From Alphaproteobacteria bacterium (GTDB lineage Bacteria > Pseudomonadota > Alphaproteobacteria > Rickettsiales > VGDC01): a DNA stretch of 6,532 nt. The stretch lies in assembly GCA_016869895.1 (NCBI GenBank), contig VGDC01000117.1, positions 1 through 6,532 of the forward strand. Direction: 5' to 3'. A program made the position numbers and the translations under genes. Shown one piece after another: positions 1 through 6,532 of this stretch (position 1 is the stretch's first letter; each line of letters begins with the position of its first letter). The notes under the pieces are model-generated. The model made no database searches. It worked only from the letters and a program-made list of their open reading frames with translations, and had not been told where the DNA came from.

Positions 1-19
1 CGCCGCTTAATTGCGCATA

Positions 20-1393
20 TTAGTTTCGGGGTGCAAGATGCACCTGATTGCGCCCGCCTTTTTTGGCGGTCTCCAATGAATCATTCACACGCTTGAAGAA
101 ATCAACCGAATTCTCGGCTTTCTTCAGCTGTGCCGCGCCGATGCTGACGGTGACATTCATCGCGTGGATGTCGTGATGCACGGGGAAAAGGGTCGCTTCC
201 ACGCGCTTGCGGATACGGTCGGTGACCACTGAGGCAGAAAGCAAATCCGTATAGGGCAGCAGGATGATGAATTCCTCGCCGCTGAAACGTGCCGCGAAAT
301 CCGCCGTGCGGATGCTGCGCACCAGCACTTTGGACAATTCCTGCAGCAGTTCGTCGCCCACTTCACGGCCATAATTCTGGTTGATGCTGTTCATGTGATC
401 GACATCCACCATGACCATGGTGAGCGGCTTGCCAAAACGCGCGGCCTGTTCGACATGGGCTTCCAGATGCACATCGAAGAACGGGCGGTTATAAAGCGTC
501 GTCAGCTCGTCCTGCACCACGGAAGAGGCATCGCCGACATAGGAATTTCGAAGGGCTTCCTGATATTTCCGGCGGCGCACTTGTGTCTTGATGCGCGCCA
601 TCATCTCGTGATGCTCGACAGGCAGGAGGAGATAGTCGTTCACGCCGAATTCCAACGCTTTCAACATGGTCTGTACACGCTCTTCATACACCATGATGAT
701 GACGGGGATATGGCGGGTGTCCTCATGCCCTTTCAGGTGAGAAGCGAGGCGCAAGCCTTCCATGCCGCTGATGTTCGCGCTGACTAGCACCACATCGAAA
801 TCCACCTGTTTGGCGAGGTCGAAGGCCGCTTCATAGTCATCGGAGACTTCGACGTGGTAAAGCTCGCTTATCTTGGACATCAACACGCCGGACTGCACTT
901 TGTCATCATCCACCAGCAACACCTTCGCGCCCGCCACATTGGTGATGAAGGTATTGAGACCGTGTTGGCTGCCTTCGATGCGCTCCGCGCTTTTATCACG
1001 CAACCGCAATTCATCGAGCAGCAGCTTCATGCGCACAAGGGATTTGGTGCGCGCGAAGAACACGACGTCGTTGGTGGGTTTGGTGAGGAAATCATCCGCT
1101 CCGGCCTCAAGCCCGCGCAAGCGGTCGGAGGTGGAGTGCAAGGCGGTGAGCATAATGACGGGGATATGCGCGGTGGCGATGTCGGATTTCAGGCGGCGGC
1201 AAAGCTCGAACCCGTCCATGCCGGGCATCATCACATCGAGGATGATGAGGTCGGGATTGCGTTGTTTAACGAGCAGCAATGCCTCGTAGGCATTACGCGC
1301 GGTGATGACGCTATAGAACTCGTTCGACAGCTTCGTTTGAAGCAAGGCGATGTTCTTTTCATGGTCATCTACTAGAAGGATCAAGGCGCTCAT
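20..1393 (-). CDS. Second PleD paralogue with a divergent GGDEF domain (SGEEF), possible c-di-GMP effector
   Basis: A 457-residue REC-REC-GGDEF protein, collinear with the upstream PleD. REC1 is complete (Asp9, Asp10, Asp53, Thr83, Lys105). REC2 is degenerate (LVSAN in place of the Asp site, LLLP in place of the Lys motif). In the GGDEF domain the signature is SGEEF (371-375). The metal-ligand loop reads VDVDHMNSINQ, so the usual lysine is Asn335. GHD is changed to GRE, LTGLYN to LTTLYN, and the ADEALY helix to NDSLET. Asp330, Asn338, Asp347, the GGRN lysine/arginine pair and the inhibitory RTAD (362-365) remain. It could be a weakened cyclase or a c-di-GMP-binding effector like Caulobacter PopA, also a PleD paralogue. 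The ATG at 1393 matches the PleD N-terminus (MSALILLVDD) and lies 11 bases after the pleD stop. A TTG at 1408 overlapping that stop is a less likely start. No good Shine-Dalgarno is visible, so coupling to pleD translation is likely. Confidence 0.9.
   Translation of the reverse strand: MSALILLVDDHEKNIALLQTKLSNEFYSVITARNAYEALLLVKQRNPDLIILDVMMPGMDGFELCRRLKSDIATAHIPVIMLTALHSTSDRLRGLEAGADDFLTKPTNDVVFFARTKSLVRMKLLLDELRLRDKSAERIEGSQHGLNTFITNVAGAKVLLVDDDKVQSGVLMSKISELYHVEVSDDYEAAFDLAKQVDFDVVLVSANISGMEGLRLASHLKGHEDTRHIPVIIMVYEERVQTMLKALEFGVNDYLLLPVEHHEMMARIKTQVRRRKYQEALRNSYVGDASSVVQDELTTLYNRPFFDVHLEAHVEQAARFGKPLTMVMVDVDHMNSINQNYGREVGDELLQELSKVLVRSIRTADFAARFSGEEFIILLPYTDLLSASVVTDRIRKRVEATLFPVHHDIHAMNVTVSIGAAQLKKAENSVDFFKRVNDSLETAKKGGRNQVHLAPRN
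1205..1240. repeat. 36-base exact repeat shared with pleD (copy in the second paralogue)
   Basis: This stretch is identical over 36 bases to 2608-2643 and encodes the phosphoacceptor region around LDVMMPGMDGFE. A second exact block of 29 bases pairs 1077-1105 with 2480-2508 and encodes AGADDFLTKP. Both pairs are offset by 1403 bases, the same as the two start codons, so the first receiver domains are collinear without indels up to these points. Confidence 0.85.
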
Positions 1394-1404
1394 GCGAGGC
1401 GATT

Positions 1405-2792
<1,388 letters not shown>

Positions 2793-2796
<4 letters not shown>

Positions 2797-3182
2797 TGCG
2801 CCACGCCCCATGTATTTTCATTGAGGAACTTCTGTATCGTCGAAATGAACAGCGGAATCGAGATGGGCTTGGACATGTAAGCCTCGCAGCCCGCGCTGAG
2901 AATCATCTCCTCATCGTCCTTCATGGCGAAGGCCGTGACCGCGATGACGGGGATATCCTTCACCTCGGAATCCGCTTTCAGGCGGCGTGTGATGTCCAGC
3001 CCTGAAATCTCCGGTAGCTGGATGTCCATCAAGATAAGGTCAGGGCGCACGTTGCGCGCCAGATTCAACACCTGCATGCCGTCCTTGGTCTCGAAGGTCT
3101 CATAACCATGAGCATCCAGCAAGTCCCTGAAAAGCTTCAGGTTCAAGTCATTATCTTCAACAATAAGAATCTTCTTTTTCAT
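2793..3182 (-). CDS. divK: DivK single-domain cell-cycle response regulator
   Basis: This 129-residue protein is one receiver domain without an output domain. In Caulobacter DivK is phosphorylated by DivJ and dephosphorylated by PleC, and it allosterically controls these kinases and DivL, and so CtrA activity. The match to Caulobacter DivK is very close: acidic pocket E9/D10, phosphoacceptor Asp53 in DLILMDIQLPEISGLD, switch Thr in AVTAFAMK, and the invariant Lys in AYMSKPIS. The ATG at 3182 is chosen over 3188 because of the Shine-Dalgarno position and the match to the family N-terminus. The TGA stop overlaps the pleD start (ATGA), so divK and pleD are translationally coupled, the same gene order as in Caulobacter. 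The upstream gap contains a hairpin, a candidate CtrA box and one GANTC site (3224-3228). Confidence 0.95.
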
Positions 3183-3187
3183 TGCCA

Positions 3188-3191
3188 TCCT
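3188..3191 (-). promoter_or_regulatory. Shine-Dalgarno AGGA that selects the divK start
   Basis: Two ATG codons two codons apart could start divK (3188 and 3182). The only purine-rich sequence, AGGA at 3191-3188, overlaps the first ATG and lies five bases before the second. This selects the start at 3182. That start also gives the MKKKILIVEDN N-terminus with the phosphoacceptor at Asp53, as in Caulobacter DivK. Confidence 0.6.
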
Positions 3192-3196
3192 AAAAC

Positions 3197-3233
3197 AACC
3201 GGAGCCGGGGAATTTCCGCCCCAGACTCCGGTT
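3197..3233 (-). terminator. GC-rich hairpin between acs and divK (probable acs terminator)
   Basis: AACCGGAG (3197-3204) is perfectly complementary to CTCCGGTT (3226-3233). Inside this stem GGGG (3207-3210) pairs with CCCC (3219-3222), leaving an 8-base loop. Read in the direction of acs, the stem is followed by TTGTTTT within three bases, as in an intrinsic terminator. On the plus strand it is followed by TTTT within a few bases too, so the element could work in both directions. The T-tract runs straight into the divK Shine-Dalgarno, which is unusual: a transcript starting upstream of the hairpin would carry it right next to the ribosome-binding site. Confidence 0.65.
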
Positions 3234-3246
3234 TTAAACCATGAAG

Positions 3247-3262
3247 GTTAACAATCCCTTTA
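3247..3262 (-). promoter_or_regulatory. Candidate CtrA-type box upstream of divK
   Basis: On the minus strand this reads TAAA-GGGATTG-TTAAC, against the alphaproteobacterial CtrA consensus TTAA-N7-TTAAC. There is one mismatch in the first half-site and the 7-base spacing is exact. A TTTAAA (3233-3238) lies downstream and could serve as a -10 element. In Caulobacter divK belongs to the CtrA-controlled genes, which makes the placement sensible. The surrounding gap is AT-rich with several TTAA words, so a one-mismatch match by chance is not negligible. Confidence 0.35.
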
Positions 3263-3289
3263 CGAGATTAAAGTCTTAAAGGTTTTCAT

Positions 3290-5236
3290 TCATTTATTCA
3301 AACGATTCTGAATCAACACATCGACCACTTCAGGGTTGAGCAGCGTGGAAGTGTCGCCCAATGAATCATGGGTATTCTCTGCGATTTTGCGCAAGATGCG
3401 GCGCATGATCTTGCCGGAGCGGGTCTTCGGCAAGGCAGGCGTCCAGTGCAGCAGATCCGGCTTGGCGATAGGGCCGATTTCCTTGCGCACCCATTGCGCC
3501 AGCTCGTCCTTCAGCGCATCGTTCGGCTCTACGCCTGCGTTCAAGGTCACATAAGCATAGATGCCCTGCCCTTTGATGTCGTGGGGATAGCCCACCACCG
3601 CCGCTTCCGCCACATGCGGATGAGCGACCAATGCGCTTTCGATTTCCGCCGTGCCCATGCGATGACCGGACACGTTCAAGACGTCGTCCACACGTCCCGT
3701 TATCCAGTAGTAGCCATCCTTATCGCGGCGGCAACCATCACCGGTGAAATACATGCCTTTCACGGTGCTGAAATAGGTCTCTATGAAGCGTTTGTGGTCG
3801 CCGTAAACCGAGCGCATCTGCCCCGGCCACGAGTCTTTGATGGAGAGCAGGCCTTCTGCCTCGCCTTCCAGCACATTGCCTTCGGCATCGGTGATGACGG
3901 GCTGCACGCCGAAGAACGGGAAGGTCGCACTGCCGGGTTTCAAAGGTGTCGCGCCGGGAAGCGGGGTGATGAGGTGACCACCCGTCTCCGTCTGCCACCA
4001 GGTGTCCACGATGGGGCAGCGGGCATCGCCGACCACGTTGTAATACCACAGCCATGCTTCGGGATTGATAGGCTCGCCCACCGAACCGAGGATACGCAAG
4101 GATTTGCGGGAGGTCTTCTTCACAAAATCGTCTCCTTCACGCATCAAGGCGCGCAGCGCGGTCGGCGCGGTATAGAAGATATTGACCTTGTGTTTATCGA
4201 CCACCTGCCAGAAGCGGGAATTATCGGGGTAATTCGGCACGCCCTCGAACATCAGGGAAATCGCCCCGTTCGCCAATGGACCATAGACGATATAGGAATG
4301 ACCAGTCACCCAACCCACATCCGCCGTGCACCAGTAAACCTCGCCTTCCTGATAATCGAAGGTGTATTTATGGGTCAGCGCGGCATAGAGCAGATAACCC
4401 GCCGTGGTGTGAAGAACCCCCTTGGGTTTTCCCGTGGAGCCGGAGGTGTAGAGGATGAAAAGGGGATCTTCCGATTCCATCGCCACGGCTTTGTGGTCGG
4501 TAGACTGGTCGGCAACCTCGTCTTCCCAGCGCAAATCGCGGCCTTCGACCCAGTTGACATCCGCGCCAGTACGTTTCAGCACCAGCACATGGCGGATAGC
4601 ATCATAACCTTTCAACGCCTCATCGACATTGGCTTTCAGCGGCACTTTCTTGCCGCCGCGCAAGCCTTCATCGGAAGTGATGATGAAATCGCTGGCACAA
4701 TCCTCCAGACGCTGGCGGATGGAGGACGGCGAGAACCCGCCGAATACCACGGAATGGACTGCGCCGACGCGCGCGCAGGCCAGCATGGCATAGGCCGCTT
4801 CGGGCACCATGGGCATGTAAATCGTGACGCGGTCCCCCTTCTTCACGCCGCGCTTTTGCAGCGCATTCGCGAGCTTGTTGACCTCTTTGGAGAGCTCGCC
4901 GTAAGTGATATGGCGGGACGCTTCTTCGGGATTATCCGCTTCCCAGATGATCGCGGTCTGGTTGGCGCGCGCAGGGAGATGGCGGTCGATGCAATTCTCG
5001 CTAACGTTGATTTGGCCGCCCTCGAACCATTTGATGCTGACATCACCCGTGAAGCTGGTGTTCTTAACCTTCTTCCATGGGGAAATCCATTTCAGCTGCT
5101 CTGATTGCTTACCCCAAAAACCTTCGGGATCGGAGACGGATTGTTGATAAAGCGCGTCATATTCGGCTTTTTTTATATGCGCTTTGGCCTCGATTCCTGC
5201 GGGAACAGGAATGATTTTGTCGTTTTCGTGCTGCAT
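3290..5236 (-). CDS. acs: Acetyl-CoA synthetase (AMP-forming)
   Basis: The 648-residue enzyme activates acetate with ATP to acetyl-AMP and then transfers it to CoA, feeding acetate into central metabolism. It follows E. coli/Salmonella Acs nearly end to end. The ATP loop YTSGSTGKPKG starts at about residue 263. DTWWQTETGG (about 411-420) includes the tryptophan that restricts the pocket to acetate. The adenylate-binding and hinge segment is YFTGDGCRRDKDGYYW followed by GRVDDVLNVSGHR. The C-terminal PKTRSGKIMRR carries the catalytic lysine, which falls at 609 with this start, the position acetylated by Pat enzymes in enterobacteria. A GTG at 5239 directly precedes the chosen ATG; AAGGA (5245-5249) is 5 bases from the GTG and 8 from the ATG, so either start is possible. 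The gene is full-length with no missing motif. It lies downstream of the PTS genes and upstream of the divK operon. Confidence 0.97.
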   Translation of the reverse strand: MQHENDKIIPVPAGIEAKAHIKKAEYDALYQQSVSDPEGFWGKQSEQLKWISPWKKVKNTSFTGDVSIKWFEGGQINVSENCIDRHLPARANQTAIIWEADNPEEASRHITYGELSKEVNKLANALQKRGVKKGDRVTIYMPMVPEAAYAMLACARVGAVHSVVFGGFSPSSIRQRLEDCASDFIITSDEGLRGGKKVPLKANVDEALKGYDAIRHVLVLKRTGADVNWVEGRDLRWEDEVADQSTDHKAVAMESEDPLFILYTSGSTGKPKGVLHTTAGYLLYAALTHKYTFDYQEGEVYWCTADVGWVTGHSYIVYGPLANGAISLMFEGVPNYPDNSRFWQVVDKHKVNIFYTAPTALRALMREGDDFVKKTSRKSLRILGSVGEPINPEAWLWYYNVVGDARCPIVDTWWQTETGGHLITPLPGATPLKPGSATFPFFGVQPVITDAEGNVLEGEAEGLLSIKDSWPGQMRSVYGDHKRFIETYFSTVKGMYFTGDGCRRDKDGYYWITGRVDDVLNVSGHRMGTAEIESALVAHPHVAEAAVVGYPHDIKGQGIYAYVTLNAGVEPNDALKDELAQWVRKEIGPIAKPDLLHWTPALPKTRSGKIMRRILRKIAENTHDSLGDTSTLLNPEVVDVLIQNRLNK

Positions 5237-5271
5237 CACTTTATTCCTTTTTTCGCTCTTGCATAAAAGCG

Positions 5272-5294
5272 CCCCGATTATTTTTTATCCGGGG
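5272..5294 (-). terminator. Weak hairpin in the acs leader (possible terminator or 5' UTR element)
   Basis: On the minus strand CCCCG (5294-5290) pairs with CGGGG (5276-5272), with an AT-rich loop of 13 bases that can extend the stem imperfectly through GAT/ATC with a bulge. It is followed by GCGC and a run of only four T. The stem is short and the T-tract is interrupted, so this is a poor intrinsic terminator. It lies 22 bases upstream of the acs Shine-Dalgarno and could instead be a leader structure. Confidence 0.3.
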
Positions 5295-5341
5295 TCATTT
5301 GTTCCGTTGGCCCGTGCGGGGCAAGTCAGTTCCCTTTTCAG

Positions 5342-5361
5342 CTCGGTTGTTTAACTCGGTT
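5342..5361. repeat. Direct repeat CTCGGTT x2 upstream of acs
   Basis: The heptamer CTCGGTT occurs at 5342-5348 and again at 5355-5361. The starts are 13 bases apart, and the spacer GTTTAA is AT-rich. A direct repeat with slightly more than one helical turn of spacing in a leader could be an operator for a regulator bound in tandem. It could equally be chance in a short region. No known regulator motif was recognised. Confidence 0.35.
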
Positions 5362-5407
5362 GGTTTTTTAATGATGGGTATAGAATAGCGGTTTCTGGAT
5401 AAGAATG

Positions 5408-5737
5408 CTATTCCTCGTCGAACTTGCGGTCAATCAATTCCCGCAGCTCCTGCAATACTTTCGCGCTATCCGCGCCCGTGGCTTCCAGCCGCAGTTGCGC
5501 GCCCTGCTCCGCCCCAAGCGTCAACACGCCAAGCACAGACCCACCGGATGCTGCCCAAAGCTCGCCCTCGACGGGGTCGAAAAGGCATTGGGTGGTGGTG
5601 AGGCGTGTGACTTTGAGGTTCACGTCATAGGCGTTGACGATGCGCACGAATTTGGCGGCTGCACGGGCGTGCAGCCCTTTCTTGTTCTGGATGGTCACGA
5701 TCTCGACCAACATATCATCCTGCGGGGTCGAGGTCAT
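5408..5737 (-). CDS. ptsH: HPr phosphocarrier protein with an enlarged loop before the Ser-46-type site
   Basis: HPr is the small cytoplasmic protein that carries phosphate from enzyme I to EIIA. The motif NKKGLHARAAAKFV contains the catalytic His23 (codon 5669-5671). GSVLGVLTLG matches the SIMGVMSLG helix of classical HPr, so Ser67 (codon 5537-5539) is the probable HPr-kinase target. The protein has 109 residues against a usual 85-92. It has a short N-terminal extension, and the His-to-Ser distance is 44 residues instead of the usual 31. The extra ~13 residues lie around positions 46-60 (LTTTQCLFDPVEGEL). The start at 5737 is supported by GAGG five bases upstream, which overlaps the TGA stop of the EIIA gene and suggests translational coupling. 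An inner ATG (Met9) would also leave an intact HPr fold. HPr identity is certain; the effect of the insertion is unknown. Confidence 0.94.
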   Translation of the reverse strand: MTSTPQDDMLVEIVTIQNKKGLHARAAAKFVRIVNAYDVNLKVTRLTTTQCLFDPVEGELWAASGGSVLGVLTLGAEQGAQLRLEATGADSAKVLQELRELIDRKFDEE

Positions 5738-5744
5738 GGAAACC

Positions 5745-6149
5745 TCAGTTCGTCTTGGCCAGCAGGTTGCTGGCGACGTTGATGTATTTGCGCCCCGCTT
5801 CCTGCGCGTGGAGGACGACTTCTTTGATATTGTCGGATTTGCGCGCGCTGATGAGCTTGATGAGCATGGGCAGGTTGACTCCTGCGATGACCTCCACGGG
5901 CAATTCGTCCATCACGGAAATCGCGAGGTTGGAAGGTGTGCCGCCGAACATATCCGTCAGCACGACCACGCCCGTGCCTGTGTCGGCCTCTTTCACGGCT
6001 TTGACGATCTGGGTGCGCATGCGCTCCATATCGGCTTCCGCATGGATGCAGATGGCGGTCAGATGGTCTTGCGCGCCGACGACGTGTTCCGCTGCGGCGA
6101 CGAATTCCGAGGCAAGGTTACCATGGGTGACAAGGACGATACCAAGCAT
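5745..6149 (-). CDS. manX: Mannose-family PTS EIIA component, stand-alone regulatory type
   Basis: This is a 134-residue, single-domain EIIA of the mannose (EIIA-Man) family, a cytoplasmic protein that accepts phosphate from HPr on a histidine. The N-terminus MLGIVLVTHG places the active-site His at residue 9. The second conserved element, LTDMFGGTPSN near residues 64-74, supplies the Asp that positions that histidine. The length is that of the isolated IIA domain; there is no fused IIB and no IIC/IID in the window. The ATG start is supported by a strong Shine-Dalgarno AAGGAG (6155-6160) five bases upstream. The gene sits 12 bases after rapZ and 7 bases before ptsH, so the three are almost certainly cotranscribed. 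In alphaproteobacteria this EIIA works in a PTS that senses nutrients rather than importing sugar. Its regulatory target cannot be read from the sequence. Confidence 0.93.
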   Translation of the reverse strand: MLGIVLVTHGNLASEFVAAAEHVVGAQDHLTAICIHAEADMERMRTQIVKAVKEADTGTGVVVLTDMFGGTPSNLAISVMDELPVEVIAGVNLPMLIKLISARKSDNIKEVVLHAQEAGRKYINVASNLLAKTN

Positions 6150-6161
6150 GAATGCTCCTTT

Positions 6162-6532
6162 TTATGGCTTCAGGTCGCGGTGGCGAACCCCTAATTTATA
6201 CCCCAGACCGGATAAAAAGCCAGCCAGCTTTTCCGCCACGAAGACAGAACGGTGCTTGCCGCCCGTGCAGCCGACAGCAACGGTGAAATAGCTTTTTCCC
6301 TCTTCCTTATAGCGCGGCAGCATGGGCACGAGCAATTCGCAGAGCCGCTCAAAGAAAGGCGCGAAGTCCTCATCCTGCTGCACGTATTCCTGCACGGGCG
6401 CATCCTTGCCGTTCATCGGGCGCAAGGCCTCATCCCAATGGGGATTGCGGAGGAATCGCACGTCGATGACCATATCCGCATCGCGCGGCAGGCCTTCACG
6501 GAAAGAGAAGGATGTCACGAACAGCAACAACT
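6162..6532 (-). CDS. rapZ: RapZ / YvcJ-family nucleotide-binding adapter, C-terminal part (5' end outside window)
   Basis: This is the C-terminal domain (about 123 residues) of a RapZ-family protein; the reading frame is open to the window edge. The first possible start inside the window is a TTG at 6530, which is internal by homology, so the N-terminal P-loop domain lies outside. Recognisable family motifs are DVRFLRNPHWD, LRPMNG and VAVGCTGGKHRSV, which closely follow the E. coli RapZ C-domain. In E. coli this domain binds glucosamine-6-phosphate and the sRNAs GlmY/GlmZ and guides RNase E. In alphaproteobacteria the gene usually sits between hprK and the EIIA gene, so hprK probably lies just upstream of the window. 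The protein ends RHRDLKP and lacks the basic EKRK-like tail that E. coli needs for RNA binding, so sRNA binding should not be assumed. The stop is 12 bases before the EIIA start, indicating one operon. Confidence 0.93.
   Translation of the reverse strand, partial: LLLFVTSFSFREGLPRDADMVIDVRFLRNPHWDEALRPMNGKDAPVQEYVQQDEDFAPFFERLCELLVPMLPRYKEEGKSYFTVAVGCTGGKHRSVFVAEKLAGFLSGLGYKLGVRHRDLKP

Larger units (their letters stand above)
5240..5407 (-). promoter_or_regulatory. Intergenic leader between ptsH and acs, probable acs control region
   Basis: These 168 non-coding bases are AT-richer than the genes around them. They form the only plausible place for an independent acs promoter. I see no convincing -35/-10 pair; TATTCTATACC on the minus strand near 5380-5390 is the most -10-like stretch but matches only partly. 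The region contains a 7-base direct repeat (5342-5361), a small hairpin (5272-5294) and, at its end, the acs Shine-Dalgarno AAGGA (5245-5249). No clear strong terminator follows ptsH, so read-through from the PTS operon into acs is possible. Confidence 0.45.

Noticed and set aside
2797..2811. Upstream in-frame ATG for pleD at 2811
   Set aside because: It would overlap the end of divK by more bases and add residues absent from PleD. The ATG in the ATGA overlap is the usual coupled start.
3234..3289. Other TTAA words in the acs-divK gap as additional CtrA boxes
   Set aside because: Their spacings (4 or 10 bases between words) do not fit the 7-base CtrA spacing. Only one pair fits, with a mismatch.
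3368..5104. Very long open frame on the plus strand opposite acs (about 578 codons)
   Set aside because: It lies entirely antisense to a clear, full-length acs and its translation resembles no family I recognise. Long antisense frames are common opposite GC-biased codons; this is a shadow.
5310..5322. Short GCCC/GGGC inverted repeat in the acs leader as a terminator
   Set aside because: The stem is only four pairs and no T-tract follows in either direction.

Overview
The window comes from an alphaproteobacterium. The evidence is a DivK response regulator followed directly by REC-REC-GGDEF proteins of the PleD type, together with an incomplete regulatory PTS cluster (rapZ, mannose-type EIIA, HPr). 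Both arrangements are characteristic of that class. All seven recognisable genes lie on the minus strand, so transcription runs from high to low coordinates. Coding density is high; the only sizeable gaps are about 170 and 100 bases. No RNA genes, mobile elements, CRISPR arrays or phage genes were seen.

Region A (6532 down to 5408) is a tight nitrogen/carbon PTS-type regulatory operon. It holds the C-terminal part of RapZ (cut by the window edge), a single-domain mannose-family EIIA with its phosphorylatable His9, and an HPr with His23 plus a serine in the HPr-kinase position (Ser67). The HPr is unusually long (109 aa) because of about 13 extra residues just before that serine. No sugar permease subunit is present, so these proteins probably act as a regulatory phosphorelay rather than in transport.

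Region B (5407 to 3290) is a 168-base leader carrying a short direct repeat and a weak hairpin, then acs, a complete AMP-forming acetyl-CoA synthetase. Its catalytic motifs are intact, and its acetylation-target lysine falls at 609, as in the enterobacterial enzyme.

Region C (3289 to 20) is a cell-cycle and c-di-GMP signalling operon: divK, pleD and a second PleD paralogue. divK and pleD overlap by four bases (ATGA), and the second paralogue starts 11 bases after pleD stops. The first PleD has every residue expected of an active, product-inhibited diguanylate cyclase. The second keeps the phosphorylation site and the c-di-GMP-binding RxxD site, but its catalytic motif is SGEEF and several neighbouring conserved positions have changed. 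It therefore resembles in logic the Caulobacter PleD paralogue PopA, a c-di-GMP effector rather than a synthase. The short gap upstream of divK holds a GC-rich hairpin, a near-consensus CtrA-type box and a GANTC site. This suggests, without proving it, that the operon has its own cell-cycle-controlled promoter.
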